Source: Candidatus Martarchaeota archaeon (GTDB taxonomy: Archaea > Micrarchaeota > Micrarchaeia > Micrarchaeales > Micrarchaeaceae). From it: a stretch of 16,577 bases of DNA. Positions 1 to 5,590 of the stretch are shown here, piece after piece. Numbering within the stretch: the first letter of the stretch is position 1; each line of letters begins with the position of its first letter. Under the pieces are notes generated by a model. That model was not told the DNA's origin and made no database searches. It saw only the letters and a program-made list of their open reading frames with translations. The stretch is taken from positions 1-16,577 of the forward strand of contig JAMCYB010000033.1 of NCBI GenBank assembly GCA_023474385.1, in the 5' to 3' direction. The position numbers were made by a program, and so were the translations under genes.

Positions 1-567
1 AAGGTTGAATGCCTTGAGCATCTCATCCTTATTGCTGAACTTTTCTACCTTGCCACTCTCGGAGTCCATCATGACTATGGATCCGCCGAATTCGTAATAT
101 ACGTATATGCTGCGCGTGCTGTCCCTGGATACCACCACTACCTTCGATGAAGGATTCCCCAAGGCTATCAGAATGCTGCAAAGGAGTATGCTCTTGTCAG
201 TAACGTCGCCCATCATGAAGCGCAGAGTCTCCTCGGGCATGAGCCAGAACTCTATTGGCAATGCTGCATCCCCTACATCCTTCGAGACAAAATCGAAGGC
301 CTTTCTTGCGGCATCCGGGAAATTTGCGTCATAGTTATAGCTGTCGAATTCTCCCTTTATGTCTGCGGCTTTTCTCGCAACCATGGCAGCCTTGGGCGTT
401 ACAAGCGTGGGCAGTTCGGCAACGGACAGCGCCTCCTTCTCCTCTATGTAATCCTTGTATTTTGAGATGATGAGCAGATATATGTTATTGAGGCGCACGT
501 ACCTGTCAAGGGAATCCTGCAGGCTCCCCTTTTCCTTCTCTTCGCCTGGTGCATCCATACTTTCCAT
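1..567 (-). CDS. Transglutaminase-like fold protein, probably non-catalytic (partial, runs off left edge)
   Basis: The frame is open from an ATG at 567 to the left edge, giving 189 residues with no stop, so this is the N-terminal part only. The first 100 residues are charged and helical. Residues 105-137 (EFWLMPEETL, then GDVTDKSILLCSILIALG) followed by a beta-rich stretch (KVVVVS, SIYVYYEF, SIVMMDSESG) resemble the transglutaminase-like core: the W..P.E.L segment, the GDCxDKAxLLxSLLRALG helix, the strand that carries His, and the strand that carries Asp. The cysteine position holds Val122 and the usual His strand has no His; Asp168 is where the catalytic Asp would be. A TATA-like box at 590-597, about 26 nt before the ATG, suggests a leaderless transcript; an in-frame ATG at 558 is an alternative start. 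The coding call is strong. The fold is an inference from pattern and the function is unknown. Confidence 0.6.
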   Translation of the reverse strand, partial: MESMDAPGEEKEKGSLQDSLDRYVRLNNIYLLIISKYKDYIEEKEALSVAELPTLVTPKAAMVARKAADIKGEFDSYNYDANFPDAARKAFDFVSKDVGDAALPIEFWLMPEETLRFMMGDVTDKSILLCSILIALGNPSSKVVVVSRDSTRSIYVYYEFGGSIVMMDSESGKVEKFSNKDEMLKAFNL

Positions 568-589
568 ATTATCGATAACCTATATGAAG

Positions 590-615
590 TATAAAAAGCT
601 TACCCAAATTGGGTA
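590..615 (-). promoter_or_regulatory. TATA-like box with adjacent inverted repeat upstream of the transglutaminase-like gene
   Basis: On the minus strand TTTTTATA (597-590) is centred about 26 nt before the ATG at 567. Directly upstream, 601-615 is a perfect inverted repeat, TACCCAA-A-TTGGGTA (7-bp arms, 1-nt centre). It covers the place where TFB would contact a BRE, so a bound regulator there could block initiation. The repeat is seen; its role is inferred. Confidence 0.4.
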
Positions 616-657
616 CGCTTTGCATGAATCAAAGGTGACGAGTAAAGCAGCAATATA

Positions 658-719
658 ACAACAAAGAAAAATAGAAGAAGAAAAGTGAAAAGCGGTGAAA
701 GATATGGAGCCGCTTTCAC
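658..719 (-). terminator. Hairpin and T-rich tail after the ferredoxin gene
   Basis: On the minus strand GTGAAAGCGG (719-710) pairs with CCGCTTTTCAC (695-685; one bulged base) around a 14-nt loop. A long pyrimidine and T-rich run follows down to about 658. The stem begins on the ferredoxin stop codon (TGA, 718-716). This is the shape of an intrinsic terminator, and archaeal termination on T-rich tracts fits too. Confidence 0.6.
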
Positions 720-1090
720 TTGTATATGGACTGGTACTTGGCTCCAGTATCATCAGTTATGTGTATGCATTCCCCTTCGCACTCTATGAGGCACGCCTGG
801 CAGAGTATGCATGCCGAGCCGTTTACGCCAACGGATATGCCGCCGCTCGTGCCGTCGTTGTCCTTGGCGAAATGCTTGTGGCCATCCTGCACGTTTGCCC
901 ACTTGTCGTACACCGCCTTGTCCGTCACTCCCTTCCACTTCATCTCTTCCGGTGCGGTATCGGAATTCGCGCCTTCCGCGTCTGGATTGTCAGGGGTTCC
1001 CCTGCCCTTCATCTGGAATACAGCTACCGGGCACACATCAAAGCAGTGCTGGCATCCGGTGCACTTCGTCTTGTCAACATATACATCCAT
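716..1090 (-). CDS. Dicluster (2[4Fe-4S]) ferredoxin with long inter-cluster insert
   Basis: A 124-residue small electron carrier, presumably cytoplasmic. The first cluster motif is C10-x2-C13-x2-C16-x3-C20-P; the second is C94-x2-C97-x2-C100-x3-C104, with an additional C108. The pattern is that of bacterial-type 2[4Fe-4S] ferredoxins serving oxidoreductases such as 2-oxoacid:ferredoxin oxidoreductases. The two motifs are separated by 73 residues, much more than in the compact clostridial type. The insert is polar and acidic with a DGHKHF patch. No N-terminal zinc-binding extension as in Sulfolobus ferredoxin is present. The gene stands alone, about 100 nt beyond the L12 stop, with TATA-like sequences at 1099-1132 on its strand. 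Electron partners cannot be read from this window. Confidence 0.9.
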   Translation of the reverse strand: MDVYVDKTKCTGCQHCFDVCPVAVFQMKGRGTPDNPDAEGANSDTAPEEMKWKGVTDKAVYDKWANVQDGHKHFAKDNDGTSGGISVGVNGSACILCQACLIECEGECIHITDDTGAKYQSIYK

Positions 1091-1102
1091 TTAACCACGT
1101 CA

Positions 1103-1137
1103 TAAAACTATGCTGCCTTAAGGCTTTAAAACTATGC
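1103..1137. promoter_or_regulatory. Direct repeat pair with central palindrome in the ferredoxin promoter
   Basis: TAAAACTATGC occurs twice, at 1103-1113 and 1127-1137, 24 nt apart. The perfect palindrome GCCTTAAGGC lies between them at 1115-1124. The block is in the short spacer between the L12 stop and the ferredoxin ATG (1090) and overlaps the likely TATA element (minus-strand GTTTTAAAG near 1127). A regulator site is a reasonable inference. Confidence 0.35.
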
Positions 1138-1192
1138 GTGCGCGAAGTAGACGCAAATACAAATATCTACTCTATGCGCGGCGCTTAGCAAA

Positions 1193-1498
1193 TCAGCCGA
1201 AAAGACCAGCTAATCCTCCTGCAGCTTCCTCTTCGCTCTTCTTCTCGTCCTTCTTTTCCTCCTTCTTCTCTGCCTTGCCTGGTGCTGCAGCTGCCTGCTG
1301 CTGCGGTGCTGCCGCCTGCACGCTCTGGGCGTTCTTTATCACTTCCTTTATGTTGACTCCTTTCAAGGAAGAGACTATGGCCTTGGCCTGTGCCTCGTCC
1401 GGGCTCATTCCGGCAGCCTTTATCACTTCGAGGATGTTCTGCTCGTTTATCTCTTTTCCTGCTGCGTCAAGCAACAGTGCTGCATATACATATTCCAT
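1193..1498 (-). CDS. rpl12: 50S ribosomal protein P1 (archaeal L12)
   Basis: Acidic stalk protein of the large subunit; dimers bind uL10/P0 and recruit translational GTPases. [17 protein letters not shown] at the N terminus is the family signature. An Ala/Gln-rich hinge, a long Lys/Glu run and the conserved tip GGLAGLFG follow. The open frame extends three codons further to a GTG at 1507, but the family start is the ATG at 1498. An AAAGGTGA Shine-Dalgarno ends 5 nt before that ATG and overlaps the GTG, so 1498 is chosen (101 aa). It is the last gene of the L1-L10-P1 unit, 11 nt after the L10 stop. Identification is secure. Confidence 0.97.
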   Translation of the reverse strand: MEYVYAALLLDAAGKEINEQNILEVIKAAGMSPDEAQAKAIVSSLKGVNIKEVIKNAQSVQAAAPQQQAAAAPGKAEKKEEKKDEKKSEEEAAGGLAGLFG

Positions 1499-1509
1499 AT
1501 CTTTCACCT

Positions 1510-2349
1510 TTAAGCGTTATCATTTCCAGCGCCCGCATTCAGGCTCGCAGCCTGGAGCGCAGCTGCGCCGAGCAGCTTCTCGACTATGCCCTTGTCGTAC
1601 AGCCTGTACTCTATGCCAAGGTGCATCGCGCTGCCGTATGCCTTGAGCAGCATGCTCTTTATTGTAAAGCTGTTGACTATGTTCGCCGCATAGCTTATCG
1701 CTATCGCTTCTCCCAGCGCCTTGGCGATGTCCCTGCTCAGCCCTTCCGGGGTTATGCTGAGCGCCTTCTGCGTGAACAGCATGCCGTCCGAGAATATCAC
1801 CGACGGGGTTATGCTCGCCACTATTGGCTTTATGCCAAGGGTGTGCAGCGCCTTCGAAAGGCCCGTAGTTATGACCTCCCCCTCCTTAACCGTCTTGTCC
1901 TTGCCTATTACGACCTTTCCCTTCTGTATCTGAACGTCTATGCCTGCCTGCTTCAGCTCCGTTACGGCCTGCCCAGGCTGCAGTGTGGTCTCCCCGCTGC
2001 TTATGTGTATGTCGGATGGTGCCTTCTGGTTGGGCTTGGCCGCGAGCTTGAGCGAATTCGACTTGAATTCCCCGTAGAGCTCGAACGGATCCTTGTTGCT
2101 CATCACTATGGCCGATGTGCCCTCAATGTGCTTGACAAGGTCCTTCGACCTGCTGTCGCTCTCAAGTATCTTTATAAGCAGATTCTTCCTGCCCATCACT
2201 ACCTTTATGCTGCCGCGCATCCTGTTCTTCGACAGCTGCAGCAGCTTGTCAGGTATGCTGCCTACTGGCATTATGCCTATGGTCTTGTAGCTCTTGAGCT
2301 CCTTGCTCGCCGATTCTACAAATTTTTCCTTCTGATCTCTTGTAAGCAT
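1510..2349 (-). CDS. rpl10: 50S ribosomal protein L10 (P0 / uL10), short C terminus
   Basis: Anchors the ribosomal stalk to 23S rRNA and carries the P1 dimers. The 279-residue product has the archaeal uL10 pattern: an RNA-binding N domain ([31 protein letters not shown]), the archaeal/eukaryal insertion domain ([42 protein letters not shown]), and a helical spine for P1 binding (residues about 200-265). It ends in [12 protein letters not shown]. The charged hinge and the GLxALFG-type tip found at the end of many archaeal P0 proteins (usually over 300 residues) are absent. The ATG at 2349 lies 7 nt after the L1 stop, so the genes are cotranscribed and probably translationally coupled. Confidence 0.96.
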   Translation of the reverse strand: MLTRDQKEKFVESASKELKSYKTIGIMPVGSIPDKLLQLSKNRMRGSIKVVMGRKNLLIKILESDSRSKDLVKHIEGTSAIVMSNKDPFELYGEFKSNSLKLAAKPNQKAPSDIHISSGETTLQPGQAVTELKQAGIDVQIQKGKVVIGKDKTVKEGEVITTGLSKALHTLGIKPIVASITPSVIFSDGMLFTQKALSITPEGLSRDIAKALGEAIAISYAANIVNSFTIKSMLLKAYGSAMHLGIEYRLYDKGIVEKLLGAAALQAASLNAGAGNDNA

Positions 2350-2356
2350 AAAATCA

Positions 2357-2989
2357 CTACAATATCTTTATCGGCGTGCTCATTGTGAGCTTCATGTATA
2401 TCGACCGCAGCGTATGCTTGCCGAGCTGCTTCGCCAGCGTGTTTATGACAGCATCCACATTCTCTGTTATCTGGTCCGTGCTCATCTTCTCAGTGCCTAC
2501 CATGCAGTGCACAGTGGGCAGGTATTTGCCCTTGCTCCTTATGTATATCGACTTGCTCACGTTCTTTACCATATCCTCGATGCTCGTGCCAACTATGGGC
2601 TTTGGCATCTTGTTCCTCGGTCCGAGGAACTGACCAAGCGCCTTGGCAATCTGGGGCATCAGGCTCGGCTGGGCTATTAGCTCATAGCTTAGGAGTTCGT
2701 GCTGCTTTGACGCATCAGCGGATATCGAGGCCAGCTCGGGGCTCTTTATAACCTTCACGCCCAGGGTATTTGCCTTGTCTACAATATCGGGGCTGTCGGC
2801 AAACACCGCTACGCCTCCTCCCTTGCCCTTGCCGTTCGGCAGCGCTATGGCGAGATTGAGCCTGTTCGCAGGCTTGCTGAAATCCACGCCTTTAAAATTG
2901 ACCGCAAGCTCTACGCTCTGGGCGAACTTCCTCTTGCCCTTATTTTCATTTATGTAGGCGTCAATCTTCTTCTTCAGATCTTCTTCCAT
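2357..2989 (-). CDS. rpl1: 50S ribosomal protein L1 (uL1)
   Basis: Binds the L1 stalk of 23S rRNA. The 210-residue sequence has the uL1 signatures RLNLAIALPNGKGKGG, GQFLGPRNKMPKP (residues about 121-133) and the ending KLTMSTPIKIL. The ATG at 2989 is preceded by a strong GGAGGG Shine-Dalgarno (3001-2996) at 6-nt spacing. First gene of the L1-L10-P1 unit. In methanococci L1 represses its own operon by binding its mRNA; whether that occurs here cannot be read with certainty. Confidence 0.97.
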   Translation of the reverse strand: MEEDLKKKIDAYINENKGKRKFAQSVELAVNFKGVDFSKPANRLNLAIALPNGKGKGGGVAVFADSPDIVDKANTLGVKVIKSPELASISADASKQHELLSYELIAQPSLMPQIAKALGQFLGPRNKMPKPIVGTSIEDMVKNVSKSIYIRSKGKYLPTVHCMVGTEKMSTDQITENVDAVINTLAKQLGKHTLRSIYMKLTMSTPIKIL

Positions 2990-3000
2990 TAATATCCCTC

Positions 3001-3075
3001 CTGCATGGTGCAGTGCTTGCGGGAAAACAAGTCAACTTTTATTTAGGTGGGAAACCTATATAAACATTTGCAAAT
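3001..3075 (-). promoter_or_regulatory. Promoter and structured leader of the L1-L10-P1 operon
   Basis: On the minus strand the elements in order are: palindrome ATTTGCAAAT (3075-3066), TATA box GTTTATATA (3065-3057), inverted repeat TAGGT/ACCTA (3058-3044), then a leader of roughly 45 nt. The leader ends in hairpin CTGCA-CCA-TGCAG (3013-3001), whose last base is the first G of the Shine-Dalgarno. The TATA box lies 19 nt beyond the rps2 stop. The promoter is well supported; operator or leader-control roles are inferred. Confidence 0.6.
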
Positions 3076-3083
3076 TTCCTGCC

Positions 3084-3692
3084 TTACCTGCTTTCTACCT
3101 TGGCCTCGAAATCCTCCACCTTGTATGTGAACTCATCGTTAGTCTTTATGCTGCCGCGCTCCTTGAGCACCTCTCTCGTGAGCAGGTAGTACACGAAGGC
3201 GAGTGCCCTCCTGCCCCTGTTGTTCACCGGTATGAGAATATCGGTGTACTTCGTCGAATTGTCAGTGTCGCTCAGCGCGATTATCGGTATGTTTATCTTG
3301 CTTGCCTCCTTTATGGCCTGCTTCTCGTTCCTCGAGTCGCTTATGAAAAGCAGCGCTGGCTCCATGAAGTCCGGCCTGCCCGGGTTCGTGAATATGCCTG
3401 GGTTCACCCTCCCTTCTAGGAACTTGGCCCCTATGAGCTCGGCGAACTTCTTCGCGGCGTATATTGCGTATATCCTAGAAGCAGTTACGACAACCTTGTT
3501 CGGGTCGTACCTTGCGAGCACCCTCGCCGCAATCTTTATCCGCGAGTCTATGGTCTTGACGTCAAGCAGGTAAAGCCCATCCTCGCGTATCTTGTATATG
3601 AACCGGGACATGCCTGGCGCCTTGACCTTTGTCGCGATGTGTATTCCTTCTTCTAAGTATTCGTTTTGGTTAACGAGCAATTCATCTTCCAT
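3084..3692 (-). CDS. rps2: 30S ribosomal protein S2 (uS2)
   Basis: Small-subunit protein of archaeal/eukaryal type. Recognisable segments: EEGIHIATKVKAPGMSRFIYKIREDGLYLLDV, the KFLEGRVNPGIFTNP loop, PALLFISDSRNEKQAIKEA, IPIIALSDTDN, and NNRGRRALAFVYYLLTREVL. The frame can start at a GTG at 3701, but the ATG at 3692 is preceded by AAGGTG at good spacing and gives the usual length (202 aa). The 3' end of tRNA-Pro lies only 13 nt upstream, so the Shine-Dalgarno is almost adjacent to the tRNA. S2 follows rpoN in the classical archaeal cluster, though rpoK and enolase, often between them, are absent. Confidence 0.97.
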   Translation of the reverse strand: MEDELLVNQNEYLEEGIHIATKVKAPGMSRFIYKIREDGLYLLDVKTIDSRIKIAARVLARYDPNKVVVTASRIYAIYAAKKFAELIGAKFLEGRVNPGIFTNPGRPDFMEPALLFISDSRNEKQAIKEASKINIPIIALSDTDNSTKYTDILIPVNNRGRRALAFVYYLLTREVLKERGSIKTNDEFTYKVEDFEAKVESR

Positions 3693-3719
3693 TTTATACA
3701 CCTTCTGGGGCCGCCGAGA

Positions 3720-3732
3720 TTTTCAAGTGCTT
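3720..3732 (-). other. tRNA-Pro intron 2 (13 nt, position 59/60)
   Basis: Sequence AAGCACTTGAAAA. Exon TTCA pairs with intron TGAA (4-bp helix). Bulges are A-A|A and A-A|T, and the outer helix is the T-stem CCGAG/CTCGG itself. The 1+6+4+2 layout is the same as in the tRNA-Leu intron of this window. The outer helix becomes contiguous only after intron 1 is removed. Confidence 0.75.
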
Positions 3733-3738
3733 TTTGAA

Positions 3739-3750
3739 TTCCCGAAAGTT
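3739..3750 (-). other. tRNA-Pro intron 1 (12 nt, position 53/54)
   Basis: Sequence AACTTTCGGGAA. The last exon bases CCCG pair with intron CGGG (4-bp central helix). The 5' bulge is A-G|A and the 3' bulge A-A|T, each cut after its second base, which is the archaeal BHB rule. The outer helix is weak (two pairs). Excision joins CCGAG to TTCAAA. Confidence 0.75.
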
Positions 3751-3828
3751 CTCGGGTCGCCAGCACCCCAAGCTGGAAGCCTACCAAGCTAGCAGACGGC
3801 CCCATTGATTATTATTTTCAAACACTTA

Positions 3829-3840
3829 CATATTTATAAC
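3829..3840 (-). promoter_or_regulatory. TATA box upstream of tRNA-Pro
   Basis: Minus-strand GTTATAAATATG lies about 30 nt before the tRNA 5' end, in the 56-nt spacer after the rpoN stop. It would allow tRNA-Pro and rps2 to be transcribed apart from the upstream operon. Confidence 0.6.
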
Positions 3841-3859
3841 GCAATCATGTTCTATGCTT

Positions 3860-4063
3860 TCAGCTCTTGTTGCCCATCGTTATGAATTCGTCTATGAGCT
3901 CTATGTTGCTGACGAACATGCGCCTGCAGCAGTACCTCTTGACTCCAAGGCTGTCGAGTACCTTTGCAGGATCCTCGTGCTCCGTGTTCACTCTTTTGTC
4001 GTATTCTTCCCATTTGTCAGCAAGCACTGCACCGCAGCTGAAGCATCTAACCGGCATCATCAT
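3860..4063 (-). CDS. rpoN: DNA-directed RNA polymerase subunit N (Rpb10-like)
   Basis: Small zinc-binding subunit of the archaeal RNA polymerase, part of the D-L-N-P assembly platform. The 67-residue protein shows PVRCFSCG (C7, C10) and RYCCRRMF (C45, C46), the four zinc ligands of Rpb10/RpoN. Three consecutive ATG codons (4063-4055) make the exact start uncertain by up to two residues; GGTGAT lies just upstream. It follows rps9 by 12 nt in the same operon, as in most archaea. Confidence 0.97.
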   Translation of the reverse strand: MMMPVRCFSCGAVLADKWEEYDKRVNTEHEDPAKVLDSLGVKRYCCRRMFVSNIELIDEFITMGNKS

Positions 4064-4075
4064 TCATATCACCAA

Positions 4076-4606
4076 TCATCTGTACGAAGTCTGGAACCTC
4101 GCCCTTGCCTTAGGTCCAAGGTACTTCTTGGGCTCGACCCTCCTGTTGTCGTCTACCAGCACTGTCCTGTCGTATTTGAGGAACTCCTTCCTTACCACAT
4201 CGCCTTCGGAGAATTCTGCAAGCGCCTTGGCTATCGAATTCCTTACCGCCTGTGCCTGCGATACCCTGCCTCCTCCCTCAACTGATACCTCTATGTCGGA
4301 CTTGTGCATCGCTTCCCTGGTCAGCGGCGACACGAAAACAGGCTCTAGCATGAGCATCCTGAGCTCCTCCGGCTCTATGACTGTTACTGGCACACCGTTG
4401 ACCCTTATGGAGCCAGCTCCCGTCCTTATCCTTGCCCTAGCTATTGACCTCTTCCTCCTTCCGCTTACCACTACCACTTTCTCGGAGCTTTGCGACTTCT
4501 TCCTTGCCGGTGCGCGCTTCTTTGCCGTTTTTCCCTCTGGCAGCGCCTCTTCGGTGCGTATTTCTTGCGACGGATCCTTCTCAATCATTATCTCTTTTTC
4601 AGCCAT
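4076..4606 (-). CDS. rps9: 30S ribosomal protein S9 (uS9) with N-terminal extension
   Basis: Small-subunit protein whose C-terminal tail reaches the P-site tRNA. The core begins near VVVVSGRRKRSIARARIRTGAGSIRVNG, continues through VEGGGRVSQAQAVRNSIAKAL and YDRTVLVDDNRRVEPKKYLGPKARARFQTSYR, and keeps the terminal SYR. Ahead of the core is an extra segment of about 40 residues, acidic then Lys/Ala-rich. The start is uncertain: a TTG at 4627 directly follows the L13 stop, but the ATG at 4606 (MAEKE...) is more likely. Confidence 0.95.
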   Translation of the reverse strand: MAEKEIMIEKDPSQEIRTEEALPEGKTAKKRAPARKKSQSSEKVVVVSGRRKRSIARARIRTGAGSIRVNGVPVTVIEPEELRMLMLEPVFVSPLTREAMHKSDIEVSVEGGGRVSQAQAVRNSIAKALAEFSEGDVVRKEFLKYDRTVLVDDNRRVEPKKYLGPKARARFQTSYR

Positions 4607-4623
4607 AATATCAACTGCATCTA

Positions 4624-5091
4624 TCAATCATTTGCCCTCTTGTATCCAAGCAGCTCTGACAGTTCCTTCACCGTCATCGTGTTGACGAACATTCCCCTGA
4701 CATCTTTAACTTTCAATTCTTCGATCTTTGCTCCCTCGAACGCCTTGGGCACGCCCACGAATACAAGCAGCCTCCTGTACGCGTCCTTGCCGTGCGGCTT
4801 CCTATACGGAATCATGCCGCGTATTATCCTCTTCACGAGCATGTCGGGCCTCCTCGGCCAATAAGCGGAATGCTCCGGATTTGCCTTTTCCTTCAGGTTG
4901 ACCCTGGTAGTGTACCTTTTCACTATGTCGTTCTTGCTGCCGCTTATTACTGCCTTCTCGGCGTTTATCACAGCAACCTTCTTGCCCTGCAGAAGGCTCT
5001 TGGCCGTTACGCTGGCAACCCTGCCGACTACCTTCCTGTCCGCGTCAATTACCAAATACTCGCTTGGTTTGATGTCTCTCATATGAATCAT
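4624..5091 (-). CDS. rpl13: 50S ribosomal protein L13 (uL13)
   Basis: Large-subunit protein of 155 residues. Signatures are YLVIDADRKVVGRVASVTAKSLLQGKKVAVINAEKAVISG, the basic segment AYWPRRPDMLVKRIIRGMIPYRKPHGKDAYRRL, and VGVPKAFEG. The ATG at 5091 overlaps the L18e stop as ATGA, indicating translational coupling; an internal ATG at 5082 (MRDIKP) is an alternative. Second ribosomal gene in the L18e-L13-S9 unit. Confidence 0.97.
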   Translation of the reverse strand: MIHMRDIKPSEYLVIDADRKVVGRVASVTAKSLLQGKKVAVINAEKAVISGSKNDIVKRYTTRVNLKEKANPEHSAYWPRRPDMLVKRIIRGMIPYRKPHGKDAYRRLLVFVGVPKAFEGAKIEELKVKDVRGMFVNTMTVKELSELLGYKRAND

Positions 5092-5453
5092 ACTATTATG
5101 TCTATTTTTGCCTTCTCCTTGTCGACTATGCCATACAGCTCATTTATGCTTATTATGCTGCAGCCGGAATCGCGCAGCGCTTTCTCAGCGCTCTCCGAAT
5201 ACTCTACTGCTGCTATCCTCACTTTGTGGCTGAGCTTGCCCTTGCCAAGCACCTTACCTGGGACAACTACGAGGTCGTTCTCCTTCGAATGCCTGCCTAT
5301 CTTGTATATGTCGACGCTGGCGCTGCTCCTCGCAGGCACTGCAACATTCTTGTAAATGCTCTTCCATAAGCCCTTGTGCTTGCTCTCCTTCATGCCCTTG
5401 CTGGCAATGTCCATCCATTCCTTGGTTGGGGCTCTTTCTATGTTAAGTTTCAT
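5088..5453 (-). CDS. rpl18e: 50S ribosomal protein L18e (eL18)
   Basis: Archaeal/eukaryal large-subunit protein of the L18e/L15 fold, 121 residues. Diagnostic segments: VAVPARSSASVDIYKIGRHSKENDLVVVPGKVLGKGKLSHKVRIAAVEYSESAEKAL. The ATG at 5453 has a GGTGA Shine-Dalgarno (5464-5460). The tRNA-Leu 3' end is only 18 nt upstream, so the mature mRNA may start at the tRNA processing site. A tRNA-Leu just before L18e-L13-S9 is, from memory, also known in Haloarcula. Confidence 0.96.
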   Translation of the reverse strand: MKLNIERAPTKEWMDIASKGMKESKHKGLWKSIYKNVAVPARSSASVDIYKIGRHSKENDLVVVPGKVLGKGKLSHKVRIAAVEYSESAEKALRDSGCSIISINELYGIVDKEKAKIDIIV

Positions 5454-5471
5454 GACTTTTCACCATAATCA

Positions 5472-5571
5472 TGCGAGGGGTGAGATTTGAACTCACGCAG
5501 CCACTAAAGGCACAAGAGTTCTGATTTTCATCCTCAGTCTTGCGCATTTGACCATGCTCTGCCACCCTCGC
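5472..5571 (-). tRNA. tRNA-Leu(GAG) with 13-nt canonical intron
   Basis: Class II tRNA: acceptor GCGAGGG/CCCTCGC plus discriminator A, D-arm with GGTC in the loop, anticodon stem CAAGA/TCTTG, long variable arm (TGCCTTTAGTGGCTGC), and T-arm GTGAG-TTCAAAT-CTCAC. The spliced anticodon loop is CTGAGGC, anticodon GAG. It sits 19 nt after the rpoD stop with no room for its own promoter, so it is probably cotranscribed with rpoD and the ribosomal genes. CCA is not encoded. Confidence 0.93.
5519..5531 (-). other. tRNA-Leu intron (13 nt, position 37/38)
   Basis: Sequence ATGAAAATCAGAA. Exon CTGA pairs with intron TCAG; bulges are G-G|A and A-A|C, and the outer helix is the anticodon stem. This is the canonical archaeal site. 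No inner helix exists; a six-base stretch closes the loop. Confidence 0.88.
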
Positions 5572-5590
5572 ATATCAGCGTACATTTTGA

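Larger units (their letters stand above)
3706..3803 (-). tRNA. tRNA-Pro(GGG) with two mini-introns in the T-loop
   Basis: Folds as acceptor GGGGCCG/CGGCCCC with discriminator A, D-arm around AGCTTGGTA (only three stem pairs; U10-U25 do not pair), anticodon stem CCAGC/GCTGG with loop TTGGGGT (anticodon GGG), four-base variable loop CGAC, and T-stem CCGAG/CTCGG. Between the two T-stem strands are 32 nt instead of 7. Removing 3750-3739 and 3732-3720 leaves the canonical loop TTCAAAT. Each removed piece has a BHB signature (see intron entries). CCA is not encoded. The gene has its own TATA box but also lies between rpoN and rps2. Confidence 0.9.

Noticed and set aside
695..1188. Plus-strand open frames across the ferredoxin gene
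   Set aside because: They are antisense shadows; the minus strand has clear CxxCxxCxxxC motifs.
1499..1507. GTG start for P1/L12
   Set aside because: The GTG is part of the GGTGA Shine-Dalgarno of the downstream ATG, which matches the family start [10 protein letters not shown].
1390..2388. 332-codon plus-strand frame across L10
   Set aside because: It lies antisense to L10/P0, is rich in Leu/Arg/Tyr with no recognisable family, and the opposite strand is unambiguous.
3693..3701. GTG start for S2
   Set aside because: AAGGTG containing this GTG serves as the Shine-Dalgarno for the ATG at 3692.
3719..3750. A single 24-25 nt intron in the tRNA-Pro T-arm
   Set aside because: No single excision restores C56 and a TTCRANY loop, whereas two BHB-compatible excisions do so exactly.
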